Assembly (NCBI GenBank): GCA_002293525.1
Contig: DBDJ01000048.1
Coordinates: forward strand, 1 to 64,000
Source of the DNA: Lachnospiraceae bacterium UBA935
GTDB lineage: Bacteria > Bacillota > Clostridia > Lachnospirales > Lachnospiraceae
DNA: 64,000 bases
Direction: 5' to 3'
Shown: positions 53,577 through 62,646 of the stretch, piece after piece
Layout of the letters: every line of letters begins with the position of its first letter
Numbering within the stretch: the first letter of the stretch is position 1
The notes under the pieces: model-generated
The model's database searches: none
What the model was told of the DNA's origin: nothing
What the model saw: the letters and a program-made list of their open reading frames with translations, nothing else
Made by a program: the position numbers and the translations under genes

Positions 53577-54296
53577 ATGTACCGTTCATACCGTATCCTT
53601 GCTTTCATTCCCGCAAGAAGCGGGAGCAAGGGGATACCTCACAAAAATATCACCCCTTTAGCCGGCGAACCGCTGATTGCCTATACCATAAAGGCGGCGA
53701 AAGAAAGCACCTATATAGACAACGTCATCGTAAGCACGGACAGTGAAGCGATCGCTGAAGTCGCCAGGTCCTATGGCGCACAGGTTCCGTTTATGCGTCC
53801 CGCAAATCTGTCCGGAGACAAGGCCCAAATAATAGAAGCCGTTCTGCACGGCCTGGATGTTTTGAAAAGAAAAGGCGACAGTTATGACGTACTTGTCCTG
53901 CTGCAGCCCACCCAGCCGCTCAGGACATCATTTCACGTTGACAGTTCTATAGAGAGCTTTTTTCATAATGGTGAGCGGCCTTTGGTGTCCGTTTCCCAAG
54001 TCACTGATTCTCCGCTTCTCATCCGTTCGATCAATGAAAACGGCGACTTGCTTCCCTTGCTTTCTGGCAAAAGCACGGTGCGGCGACAGGATATGCCGGC
54101 TTATTACCGGGTTAACGGCTGCATCTACATCAATAAAACGGCTGAGCTGACGCAGGAAACGAGCTTTAACGACAACAACGTTCCTTTTATTATGGAGAAA
54201 CCATATGCGCTGGATATCGATGAGCCGGAAGACCTGCAGTTAGCCGATTTTTATTTACGCTATTCTTCCAGATCGAATCGAACCATGAACCCTTGA
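53577..54296 (+). CDS. neuA: CMP-nonulosonate cytidylyltransferase (NeuA type)
   Basis: A 239-residue enzyme that activates the nonulosonic acid with CTP for transfer. It has the CTP-loop FIPARSGSKGIPHKN, LLQPTQPLR, and the acidic DIDEPEDL metal site. GGAG precedes the ATG by eight bases, and only two bases separate it from the epimerase stop. Whether the product is sialic, legionaminic or another acid cannot be settled here, since the sugar-precursor enzymes are outside the window. Confidence 0.92.
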   Translation: MYRSYRILAFIPARSGSKGIPHKNITPLAGEPLIAYTIKAAKESTYIDNVIVSTDSEAIAEVARSYGAQVPFMRPANLSGDKAQIIEAVLHGLDVLKRKGDSYDVLVLLQPTQPLRTSFHVDSSIESFFHNGERPLVSVSQVTDSPLLIRSINENGDLLPLLSGKSTVRRQDMPAYYRVNGCIYINKTAELTQETSFNDNNVPFIMEKPYALDIDEPEDLQLADFYLRYSSRSNRTMNP

Positions 54297-54314
54297 ATCA
54301 CATCTTTATTCTGA

Positions 54315-55325
54315 TCATTTTTGTACGGATATCCACTTATTCTTAAGATAATTATAGCATTTGAAAAGGAACGGCAAATGATATTTAAGCGATATCTTCA
54401 GTAATGAATTGTTGCTTGTTCGTTTGCGCCATTCCTGAAATTCCTTATCATATAGCAAGGAGCGATAGTTTTTAGTGGTAAAAGCTATCTGAATATTAAT
54501 ATGGAGGGCATATTGATCCAAATAATCTTGATATCTCGATGCAGTATACTCGTTAAACTTAGCTGCCATGAACAGTAACTGTTTCCGGGTTTTCAGAAAA
54601 TTGACTTCATTGTTTAAATTTCTACTGGTAAAGCTGCCGATACTGCCCGTCCGGTAGCATGACATTTCATCTTGCAGGTAGTACATATTCCCTAATGTGA
54701 TCAGGTATAACTTCAAAGGCAGGTCACTGATGCCCATTTTTAACTTGGCAAACTCCGGCGTATTCTCTAAAAAGGTTCTAAAGGCACTAGTCCACATGAA
54801 GAAACTGGAGGTCTGCGTAAAATACCTGAATTCCGCATATTCGATCTTAAGATAATCTTCGGGGCTCAGTTTCTGGGAAAGCATCTCGAAATTGGGGTAG
54901 GCCTGCTCTGTCAGCTTACCCGATTCTTCTACCAGCCTGACCTTATGGACACAAATGGAACAGTCTTGATGGTTCTCCATTATGTCAAACTGCTTCTGCA
55001 GCTTATATTCGTCGGTCCAATAATCATCGCCTTCACAGAATGCCAGATATTTCCCTTTTACCAAAGGCATCATCTGCTCCAGGTTCACTGCTATCCCCTG
55101 CGAAAATGTATTTTCTTTCTGATAGATTACTTTAAATAATTGGGGATATTTCTCGTGATATTCTCTGATAATGTCCTGGGTTCCGTCCTGTGAGCAGTCA
55201 TCGTGGACAACAACTTCATACTGACGGCTGAACTTTTGCATGACAAAGCCATCTAACGTATTCCTGATATATTGAGCATGATTATATGCTTTACACCAAA
55301 TGCTGACCATAATTTCATTTTCCAT
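54315..55325 (-). CDS. GT2 family glycosyltransferase
   Basis: A 336-residue GT-A enzyme. It opens with VSIWCKAYNHAQYIRNTLDG, then VHDDCSQDGT and FCEGDDYWTDEYK, with the DDYW acidic motif typical of capsule/teichoic GT2 enzymes. It has no membrane helix. Convergent with neuA and separated by 18 bases. It probably adds one sugar to the surface glycan. Confidence 0.9.
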   Translation of the reverse strand: MENEIMVSIWCKAYNHAQYIRNTLDGFVMQKFSRQYEVVVHDDCSQDGTQDIIREYHEKYPQLFKVIYQKENTFSQGIAVNLEQMMPLVKGKYLAFCEGDDYWTDEYKLQKQFDIMENHQDCSICVHKVRLVEESGKLTEQAYPNFEMLSQKLSPEDYLKIEYAEFRYFTQTSSFFMWTSAFRTFLENTPEFAKLKMGISDLPLKLYLITLGNMYYLQDEMSCYRTGSIGSFTSRNLNNEVNFLKTRKQLLFMAAKFNEYTASRYQDYLDQYALHINIQIAFTTKNYRSLLYDKEFQEWRKRTSNNSLLKISLKYHLPFLFKCYNYLKNKWISVQK

Positions 55326-55352
55326 ATCACGGCTCTTTCAATAACAGTATTT

Positions 55353-56342
55353 TTAATAGCATTTGCTTTTCTTTTGCAGAATATCTATCCATTGATAAAA
55401 AATTATGCCAGCGATAACCGTTATAACAATAACTGTAATCGGATATAAATAGCGGGCCGCTAAGCTATCCAGATTCATTCTGTTATAGAGGGTATCCACA
55501 AATAGCATGGTTGCTCTGTGAACAATATATATGAATAAAGAGTATTTCACTCCGATGTGGTAGATGAACGGGATTACCTTCTTATGAGGATATTGTAAGG
55601 CCAGGATAAAAATCACCCCAACCTGGGGGATTGTTGCTATATTCATACCAAAGTCACGCTTCAGCAAATATCTCTCCAAAATATTGCCTGCCGTAAGTAA
55701 AACCGTTATAATAAGCAAATAAGAGGATTTTATTCTTTTCAGAACATCTTCCTTTTGGTGTATGAAGTGTCCCAGCATAAATAACGGGAACCCTTCAATG
55801 AACCAATTTTTATAATAATAGTTTTCGATCTTAAATCCCATTACATAACCGACTTGAGCCAAAGCAATATAACTGACTAATAAAACCGGAATCAAAAAAT
55901 ATGCCATGCGGACTAATTTCAATCGGTTTATGATATAAAATAATAATAAATCATAAAGTAAAGCAAACAAAAACCACAAGCTTCCGTTTAACGGCGGCTG
56001 ATTAAACAACAGCCACTGCCTAAGTATATCCCCGTTTATTTCTACCTGAAATCGGTTTATGAAAAAGAACAATAACAGGGAACATCCTATTATAATAAGC
56101 AGCCGCTTTATTTTATTGATGATTTTCGGATGACATGCTGCACCTTCATAATAACAAAAGTATCCGGATATCATAAAAAAAAGCGGAACGGCAAAACGTC
56201 CGACTGTCTGAACAATAATTCCTAGCCGGCCCGGAAATTCACTGTGCATACAGACTACCAATAAACATGCACAGCCCTTCAGGAAATTTAAACTTTTATT
56301 TTCATTTGTACTAAGAACTGCTTCTTTCCTATTCTTATTCAT
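55353..56342 (-). CDS. Acyltransferase family 3 membrane protein
   Basis: A 329-residue, ten-helix protein of the OafA/acyltransferase-3 group, which acetylates surface sugars. The signature is LNFLKGCACLLVVCMHSEFP with the conserved histidine, and RFAVPLFFMISGYF. The frame is open to 56363; I chose the ATG at 56342, which follows GAGAG. It is next to a GT2 gene and likely modifies the same polymer. Confidence 0.85.
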   Translation of the reverse strand: MNKNRKEAVLSTNENKSLNFLKGCACLLVVCMHSEFPGRLGIIVQTVGRFAVPLFFMISGYFCYYEGAACHPKIINKIKRLLIIIGCSLLLFFFINRFQVEINGDILRQWLLFNQPPLNGSLWFLFALLYDLLLFYIINRLKLVRMAYFLIPVLLVSYIALAQVGYVMGFKIENYYYKNWFIEGFPLFMLGHFIHQKEDVLKRIKSSYLLIITVLLTAGNILERYLLKRDFGMNIATIPQVGVIFILALQYPHKKVIPFIYHIGVKYSLFIYIVHRATMLFVDTLYNRMNLDSLAARYLYPITVIVITVIAGIIFYQWIDILQKKSKCY

Positions 56343-56439
56343 AGCTCTCACCAATATCCCCATCCTGGCGATACTCTTTCTTCTTTAGTATGACGGTTCG
56401 ACACGATTTTAGTACAATACGTATTTAGTATAATACGTA

Positions 56440-57297
56440 TTATAGCATGACAGTTGCTTTTCTGGGCTCAAAGCAGCAACATGGCCTTAAAGAAACAATC
56501 CTTACTCCGCTGGCTCTTTGCGGTCCTACTTTGAGAAATGTTCCCAAGACGGTCGTATCGCCATGCAGTCCCAGCGCCCCTACCTTGCTGTTATTTACCC
56601 GGCTGGTAATTTCCCTTTCCAGCTCACTTTGCTGATCGTAGCTTCCATATGCTTGCGCTTCCAGCATATAAGCGGCTGCCTCATAGTGGGAGCGTCCAAT
56701 CCCAATCGCCAAAGTACAGGGAGTACAGCCCAATTGTGATGCCGCTTCGATTGCCCAGTCGATGATTTCTTCTTTCACAACAGCAATATCGTGTTTATGA
56801 AAGAGGCGATAGGTTTTTGCTCGGATGGCCGGGCCGCCGCCCAACAATAATACATGAATCCGTAACTGACTGCCTTCCGTCATTTTTAACAAAACCGGCG
56901 CCGGCACCAAGGCGGCCGGATCTTCCGCTAATCCGCCCGACTGCTCAAGGCGCTGGATATCATCTCCTGTCAATGCCATGGGACGTCCCGGGAGCGCACC
57001 CAAGCCGTCCGCTATGCCCAGATGGATCGCTTCGAGGACTTTGCCCGAAACACTCCGCTCTTTTCCGATTTCTACTAAAACATGCGGTATTCCGGTATCA
57101 TCACAAAGGGGAAACGATGTTTTTTCGGCAATTTCGGCATTTTCCAGTATCGTTTCTAATACCCATCTGGCCTGCTGATTGCTTTCAGCTTCGACGGCTT
57201 GCTGATAAGCTGCTTTCTTATCGCAGCTAAAGCATGTCCCGGCCTGAACCAGCGCCATCTTTATTCTTTCTCTGATGTCCGCTTCATAACGCTCCAT
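56440..57297 (-). CDS. Class I fumarase/tartrate dehydratase-like alpha subunit
   Basis: A 285-residue subunit of a two-part Fe-S hydro-lyase (fumarate hydratase, L-tartrate dehydratase and relatives). The cluster ligand Cys65 lies in FPLCDDTGIPHVLVEIG, and a second candidate in LGCTPCTLAIGIGRS; the VNNSKVGALGLHGDTTVLG block is also class I. It pairs with the beta gene just upstream (gap about ten bases). In a surface-glycan locus it is more likely a specialised dehydratase than the Krebs-cycle fumarase; the substrate is unknown. Confidence 0.88.
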   Translation of the reverse strand: MERYEADIRERIKMALVQAGTCFSCDKKAAYQQAVEAESNQQARWVLETILENAEIAEKTSFPLCDDTGIPHVLVEIGKERSVSGKVLEAIHLGIADGLGALPGRPMALTGDDIQRLEQSGGLAEDPAALVPAPVLLKMTEGSQLRIHVLLLGGGPAIRAKTYRLFHKHDIAVVKEEIIDWAIEAASQLGCTPCTLAIGIGRSHYEAAAYMLEAQAYGSYDQQSELEREITSRVNNSKVGALGLHGDTTVLGTFLKVGPQRASGVRIVSLRPCCCFEPRKATVML

Positions 57298-57306
57298 ATG
57301 ATAACC

Positions 57307-57807
57307 TCAATAAATGCTGACTCCCTGACCTGCCGCTATTATCGCCGGAAAGCGGCTGACCTTCAATAAATGAATTGCTTCCATGCCTTCTTCCGGAAAA
57401 GCAATGACCTGCTTACTCAGGATCCGGCTTTGCAATAAGGCCGTAACCGGCGGTATGACTGCATAGACAGAATCATATTGCTGTAAAGCTTTTACCGTTT
57501 TATCACTGATCTTGCCTTTTCCCAGATGTAGCCTGACACCTGCTTTCGATAAAACCGCAAGGCTTTCTTCGATCTCCGGCTTATTACTGGATGTAGGCCC
57601 CACTCCGGCCTGGCTTACCGCGGTATGAAAGATAACGCTGCCCGCCAGCTTTATGATGCGATGATCCAACTCCTTATCCTTGATCATCCTTACCAATCGG
57701 GGCAGCACCGCATCCCTGCCCGTATAAATATAGCCGGAAAGCGTTATTTGATCACCGACGCGTAAACTTCTTGCACACTCTATCTCAATGGGCGTTACAA
57801 TATCCAT
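57307..57807 (-). CDS. Class I fumarase/tartrate dehydratase-like beta subunit
   Basis: A 166-residue swivelling beta domain with LRVGDQITLSGYIYTGRDA, HTAVSQAGVGPTSSNKPEIE and LHLGKGKISDKT, all in the class I beta order. It ends just before the alpha gene. Its length (166) is slightly shorter than usual. It forms a heterodimer with the protein at 56440. Confidence 0.88.
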   Translation of the reverse strand: MDIVTPIEIECARSLRVGDQITLSGYIYTGRDAVLPRLVRMIKDKELDHRIIKLAGSVIFHTAVSQAGVGPTSSNKPEIEESLAVLSKAGVRLHLGKGKISDKTVKALQQYDSVYAVIPPVTALLQSRILSKQVIAFPEEGMEAIHLLKVSRFPAIIAAGQGVSIY

Positions 57808-57828
57808 GATAGCCTCCTGCTATTGCTG

Positions 57829-58971
57829 TCATCCCTCACAAAACAGCTTGGCATAATCCGCTTCATCACGAATGACCCCAAAAGCCTTTGCCCGCATATG
57901 AATTTTCTTAGCCCAGTTCAAATGCGGCTTAGCTTCATTCATTTTGTTCGCGCTTTCGCTTTTCACGACTCCGCCGTCTGTATTCATGATCTGTATCGCA
58001 TCGTTATATTCTTCCAAAATGACGGCATACATCGCGTTGACGTATTTTAAATGCGTCGGATGGATAATGGTCTTTCCGATAAAACCGTTTGCTTTATCTA
58101 AAATCAGCTCCCGCATGATTCCATCTACTGCCTCATTGACAATCGGGATTCTTTTTAATACATGATCCTGGACACTGATCTTTGGTAATTGCTGAAACTT
58201 CATTTTGCTGTTTATCTGAAAATATTCCCAAACAGGCCCTGACACCGTATAATCATTGTCACGGGTAAAAATATTTAAAATATCCAGCAGGCAGTCACTG
58301 ACTGTCAGCACATCATAGATTGTATAATTAATTCCCCGCCTGACCCCAAAGCAAGAAGAAAAATCTGTACCGCCCACCCGGATATTTAAAACCAAGTCCT
58401 GATACTGATCGATGATTGATTTGATCCCGATCAGTTCGGCCATCCGGCTTTCCTTATAAGCGACCGCACGGTCCTCAATAATAGGCATTCCATAAAGCAC
58501 CTCGCCGGATTTCATATTTAATTCCGACAGATGTATAAAATATTGCTCGGCATTGGACTGGTTGAATTTCGGGAAATTAAATCCGGTAATCAGTTTTCTT
58601 TGTTCCCTGTTCAACATGCTGCTAAAGTGTTTGAATTGTTCAACAGACCTCACCCTGAAAAATATCAGCGGTAAGTTGGAGTATGAAAACTCTTCATTTT
58701 TAATTTTATGATCGATCAAACTCAATAGATTTAAGGCATTTTCCTCAGCCATGGGTACTTCCGACGCTGCACAGGCATCTTCAAAACACATGACCATAGA
58801 GGTTAAGCCGGCATATTTATTAGTTAAAATAGCTTCTGAAAAATCTTTTGTCCCGGGCATATACATCGTTGCCCCCAGGCAATATTGCAGCAGCTCACGC
58901 TCGGTATATTTGTCAAAGTCTTCTGGCGGATTTTGGAAAACGAACCTCTGGTTATATTGATGATGACGCAT
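57829..58971 (-). CDS. HpcH/HpaI aldolase/citrate lyase-like C-C bond lyase (ter-type)
   Basis: A 380-residue TIM-barrel enzyme of the HpcH/HpaI/citrate-lyase-beta clan. The early stretch YCLGATMYMPGTKDFSEAIL and VMCFEDA fit the C-C_Bond_Lyase family (PF15617) known mainly from tellurite-resistance-type ter clusters. The metal-site Glu is in MPIIEDRAVAY, and RVGGTDFSSCFG is a further family block. It would make or break a carbon-carbon bond next to a carboxylate. Neighbours are a fumarase-like dehydratase and an ATP-grasp ligase. Confidence 0.8.
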   Translation of the reverse strand: MRHHQYNQRFVFQNPPEDFDKYTERELLQYCLGATMYMPGTKDFSEAILTNKYAGLTSMVMCFEDACAASEVPMAEENALNLLSLIDHKIKNEEFSYSNLPLIFFRVRSVEQFKHFSSMLNREQRKLITGFNFPKFNQSNAEQYFIHLSELNMKSGEVLYGMPIIEDRAVAYKESRMAELIGIKSIIDQYQDLVLNIRVGGTDFSSCFGVRRGINYTIYDVLTVSDCLLDILNIFTRDNDYTVSGPVWEYFQINSKMKFQQLPKISVQDHVLKRIPIVNEAVDGIMRELILDKANGFIGKTIIHPTHLKYVNAMYAVILEEYNDAIQIMNTDGGVVKSESANKMNEAKPHLNWAKKIHMRAKAFGVIRDEADYAKLFCEG

Positions 58972-59023
58972 CTTTTTTCTTTTCCTTTTTTTGTATATTC
59001 ATCTATATAGATTGTACATTACT

Positions 59024-60253
59024 TTACCGATACTTATCTTTAATCATAATTGAATTATTGTTCGTATCATAGACTTCCAGCAGTTCTAATGCTTGATTCA
59101 CTTTTTGTACCAATTCAGACCTGCTCGCTGCTTTGGTAATAAAACCGCCTATCCGGTTGCGACTCGATCGATCCTCTTTGATCCTTGTTCCCGATTCCCG
59201 ATAATAAACAAACTCTTCTATGACTCCTTTTGCTATTGCTTCTGCCTCTCCCTCTACGCGATCAAAAATGCCGGGCCGGGCAAAAATATGGTAGGAAGCG
59301 CAGAAAGCCTTTGGCTTTTCATAAACAGGATTAATCGGAATGCCTAAAAATGAATCAATAACAGCATCAATACCATCATATCCTGTCATTTCCTTTTGCA
59401 TCCTGCATCCCAAACCGCCTCCCATTCTTGGCGCAAATTCAATTACGTTGACACGGTCTCCATTTACAATTGCCTGTAGAAGAAAAGGCGTATTATTCAA
59501 GATAAAAGCACTTGCTATCTGACTGGCTATATGAAAGATATTCTGTCGCGCTGCTTCAGTAATTTGAGCGGGAATAATCGAACCTAAAAAATGTAATTCG
59601 ACAGAATCATCCATGATCGCTTTTTGCTTTTCCCTGATTAAAGGAATATGAACCACACCATCCCTTACGAAACAATCCACCGATATTTCCATTCCCTCGA
59701 CATACTCTTCGACAATTGCTGTTCCGGTTCGGCTTAGTTCCTGAGCCACATTGAGACAATGCTCGAGATCGGCAGACTGAACTATTTTTCTGACCCCCTT
59801 TGAGCCATTACAATCCACCGGCTTAACCACCAGCGGCATCTTTAAGTGACCTGGCCGAAACTCCTCGCCGGTAGGTACAATAAGGAAATCGGAGGTCGGG
59901 ATGTGATGCTTTTTCATGGTTTCTTTCATAAACTTCTTGTTTGTGACCACCTGTGCCAGCTCACTGCTATATGGCCTTGGCAGGTTTAATTGTTCCGCAA
60001 CATAACAGGCTGTATGATTTGCCTGATCTATGCAGGCACTGATGACCAGCCGGACGTTTTTTTCTTTTGCTACTTCCAGGACCCTTTCTAACTCTAAGGT
60101 ACTTTCTCTGACATGCTCATCGGCATATTCTTTCGCCGGAGGTGCTTCCAGATAGTCCAGTAAAATCACATAAAATCCCCTCTGCTTCAGATTTTCAATT
60201 AAAACGATATGAGGCTCCGTTCCCCCCAATACAAGAGCTGCTTTTTTTTCCAT
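59024..60253 (-). CDS. ATP-grasp ligase
   Basis: A 409-residue ATP-grasp enzyme with a Rossmann-like front (LVLGGTEPHIVLIENLKQRG), a central ATP-binding part (PLVVKPVDCNGSKGVRKI, VEEYVEGMEISVD) and the metal-binding INVIEFAPRMGGG-type end (seen as VNVIEFAPRMGGGLG). Members join a carboxylate to an amine or similar via an acyl-phosphate. In this operon it could attach the small acid made by the neighbours to an amine. ATP-grasp and C-C lyase genes are also paired in ter clusters. Confidence 0.85.
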   Translation of the reverse strand: MEKKAALVLGGTEPHIVLIENLKQRGFYVILLDYLEAPPAKEYADEHVRESTLELERVLEVAKEKNVRLVISACIDQANHTACYVAEQLNLPRPYSSELAQVVTNKKFMKETMKKHHIPTSDFLIVPTGEEFRPGHLKMPLVVKPVDCNGSKGVRKIVQSADLEHCLNVAQELSRTGTAIVEEYVEGMEISVDCFVRDGVVHIPLIREKQKAIMDDSVELHFLGSIIPAQITEAARQNIFHIASQIASAFILNNTPFLLQAIVNGDRVNVIEFAPRMGGGLGCRMQKEMTGYDGIDAVIDSFLGIPINPVYEKPKAFCASYHIFARPGIFDRVEGEAEAIAKGVIEEFVYYRESGTRIKEDRSSRNRIGGFITKAASRSELVQKVNQALELLEVYDTNNNSIMIKDKYR

Positions 60254-60318
60254 ATTAAATTCCCTTCTACATACATATAAAATTAACTAACTACGACACA
60301 AAGTTGAATCTATATTAA

Positions 60319-61197
60319 TTATTCTGAACCAACTGCTTCCGGATAATATTGTGAGATCATTCTTTTGACCAGTACAATTTGTTTCGCCCGCTTTTTGGCA
60401 TCTTCATTGCTGGAATCCCAGCTATGGGTTTTAGCTACCGAGCCACCGGTTTTTAAGTAAACCGGAGCCGCAACACGGATCATCTCCGGCACTTCGTAAT
60501 GTCGAATAAAGCCGCCGGAGGAGGCCGGATTCTCAGTGTGGATATCCAACGGCACGTCAATGGCCTGTCTCATGGCCGCCAGCATCTGAAGCTGAATATC
60601 CCTGACCGGATTTACGGAATCGGCACCGATACTTTGAAGCAGTCTGGCTGAACAAGGGTTGCCATGTCCTGCGTGGGCTGACACTTTGAACTTACAATCC
60701 TTGGATATCTCTCCGGCTTTCCGGAATTCATTCAATACCCACAGACAGCCCTCATCATAAACCAAAAAGGAACGGCAGCCGATCTCGGCAGCCCGCTTCA
60801 CATCTTCCACCGCCCGGACGATCTGCTCCTGCCCTCTTAGCCGGTACCCCATGCGCTGACCTTCCTGTGTATGTACCGAAGCGCTGGTATCTGTGGTCGC
60901 ACGCGGGCCTATCGCCAAGATTAATTCCACTTTCCATGACTTTGCCAGTTCAACCATAGCATGAATCTCTTCGTCCGTCAACGACATGATTCCTTTGGTC
61001 TGGGTCACCCTATGAATCCGCAAGGCAAATCGATCCAGCTCTTCCAACAAAGTCCGCATCGTAGCCGGTCCTTGTATCCCTGGCACTTCAAACCGATATT
61101 GGGCACCGTCAGCGAATCTTTTTTCCGATACCGGTAAATGATAGGCATCACCTCCCGGTAAACCTAACGATTCTAAAAATTTTCTGGTTTCTTTCAT
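60319..61197 (-). CDS. TIM-barrel protein of the peptidase U32-like group
   Basis: A 292-residue protein I recall being annotated as a U32-family peptidase. It starts KETRKFLESLGLPGGD, and includes GPRATTDTSAS, RLRGQEQIVRAVEDVKRA and FKVSAHAGHGNPCSARLL, with the end VYLKTGGSV. A TIM barrel without an obvious protease site suggests an enzyme acting on a small acid or peptide instead. The ATG at 61197 follows AGGAAG; 61221 is an alternative. Sits between the ATP-grasp and PrpD genes. Confidence 0.7.
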   Translation of the reverse strand: MKETRKFLESLGLPGGDAYHLPVSEKRFADGAQYRFEVPGIQGPATMRTLLEELDRFALRIHRVTQTKGIMSLTDEEIHAMVELAKSWKVELILAIGPRATTDTSASVHTQEGQRMGYRLRGQEQIVRAVEDVKRAAEIGCRSFLVYDEGCLWVLNEFRKAGEISKDCKFKVSAHAGHGNPCSARLLQSIGADSVNPVRDIQLQMLAAMRQAIDVPLDIHTENPASSGGFIRHYEVPEMIRVAAPVYLKTGGSVAKTHSWDSSNEDAKKRAKQIVLVKRMISQYYPEAVGSE

Positions 61198-61246
61198 TAT
61201 CTTCCTTTCTTCATGCAACAATACTGCGTATGGCCGCCAGTGTGGA

Positions 61247-62605
61247 TTACAATATCTCTATGAACGCCGCCAGTCCCGCATCTATCTGATCTATCTCCTC
61301 TATTCTGGCCATAATATCATCGGCCTTATCAAGATTATCGGCTATCATCATCAGTAACTTGAACTTTTCTTCCAATTCTTTCCGAGTAAGCGGATTTTCC
61401 GGATCACCTTTCGCATAATCTATCCTCTTTATATATTGGGTTTTTTTCGTAATGATCTTGACCTCGGCTATCCGTTTGGTTTTAAATAAGCGGCTATATT
61501 CTTTGTTCTCATATATTTTCACTTTTTTCATGAGGCGGATAATCGTATCGTCTTCGATATTCTGTTCCGTGAAAGCACTGAAATCGCCTCTGCCCAGTAC
61601 CAACGCCGCCGCTATGCTATAGGGGATGCTCATCTGCGCTGACTGGACGCCTTTTATTTCATTATGATCATGGCCTTGGATAGCCAAGCCATAAGTCTCT
61701 ATTACGATTTCCTCGATTTCCTCAATCCGGTCCAGGTCAAAACCTTCCCTGTGAAACTGGATCGCGGCATCAATCGCCAGATGACAATGCCGGCAGGCCG
61801 CATAAGGCTTCACATATATTCTCTCTATCTCATAATATGGCTTTTCGGCAATCAGACTGGCAGGCTTGGGATTATCTGACAGAGAATACAGAAATCCTCT
61901 GCCGCCGCCTAACATATCGTCGGCTCCCCGGAATCCGGTCAACCCCATTTGTGCCGACTGAAAGCCGTTCATGGCCGCATTTCCCACATTATATGGTTTT
62001 AGGGAACCGTCTTCGATGATTTCCAGAAGTCCCGAACCGCTCGTCGCCGCTGCCGACAACACGGTTTTCAGTTGGCCTCTGTCCATTGCTATCGCTACAG
62101 CAACCGCAACCGCAGCCCCGATCGTTCCACAAGTCCCGGTTGCGTGAAACCCTCTCTTCTTATGTCCGGGCTGCATGCTGACCGCCAAGCGGGCCATCGC
62201 TTCATAACCCATGACCATTCCCCGCAAAAAGTCTGTCCCGTTAAAAGGATAAACCGATGCGGCAGAAATAAGTGCCGATATAATCACTGCTCCCGGATGT
62301 ATCATCCCGAATCGATGACCGTCATCCAGTTCCAGAACATGGGCATGAAAACCATTCATGAGACAGGCAGTGGCGGCATCCGTTTTCCTGTTTCGGCCGA
62401 TGACAGGTGCTCCGTCCTTCCTGTCGCTATCTTGATATACCGCGGAAAAAGCCCTTTCCACTATTTTCCCGCCGGCAAAAGACACTCCGATATAATCCAG
62501 CAGGCAGTCCTTGGCTTTCCGGACAATATCGGGCGGAAGCTCCCGGGCAGCCAGGCGGCAGATCAAGTCGGCAAATTCTTCGGTTATATTTATATCCTTA
62601 TCCAT
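61247..62605 (-). CDS. MmgE/PrpD family protein
   Basis: A 452-residue protein of the 2-methylcitrate dehydratase/cis-aconitate decarboxylase family: ARELPPDIVRKAKDCLLDYI at the start, LELDDGHRFGMIHPGAVII (the catalytic Asp-His region), GFHATGTCG, YAACRHCHLAID. Members dehydrate or decarboxylate tricarboxylates, or isomerise imines. Length is typical. It is flanked by the U32-like barrel and a D-2-hydroxyacid dehydrogenase, strengthening the idea of a small-acid pathway; no prpB or prpC is present. Confidence 0.9.
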   Translation of the reverse strand: MDKDINITEEFADLICRLAARELPPDIVRKAKDCLLDYIGVSFAGGKIVERAFSAVYQDSDRKDGAPVIGRNRKTDAATACLMNGFHAHVLELDDGHRFGMIHPGAVIISALISAASVYPFNGTDFLRGMVMGYEAMARLAVSMQPGHKKRGFHATGTCGTIGAAVAVAVAIAMDRGQLKTVLSAAATSGSGLLEIIEDGSLKPYNVGNAAMNGFQSAQMGLTGFRGADDMLGGGRGFLYSLSDNPKPASLIAEKPYYEIERIYVKPYAACRHCHLAIDAAIQFHREGFDLDRIEEIEEIVIETYGLAIQGHDHNEIKGVQSAQMSIPYSIAAALVLGRGDFSAFTEQNIEDDTIIRLMKKVKIYENKEYSRLFKTKRIAEVKIITKKTQYIKRIDYAKGDPENPLTRKELEEKFKLLMMIADNLDKADDIMARIEEIDQIDAGLAAFIEIL

Positions 62606-62646
62606 TACTTTCCCCTTTCTTCATCTTATGCTAGTTCTTATGTCCG

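Noticed and set aside
42945..54296. Complete legionaminic or pseudaminic acid pathway in the window
   Set aside because: Only synthase, epimerase, cytidylyltransferase and the amidotransferase are visible; the dehydratase, C4 aminotransferase and acetyltransferase specific to those acids are not here, so I do not name the product.
56440..57807. Housekeeping Krebs-cycle fumarase
   Set aside because: The pair sits inside a glycan locus between an acyltransferase and a C-C lyase with no other Krebs genes, so a specialised substrate is more likely. Housekeeping use is not excluded.
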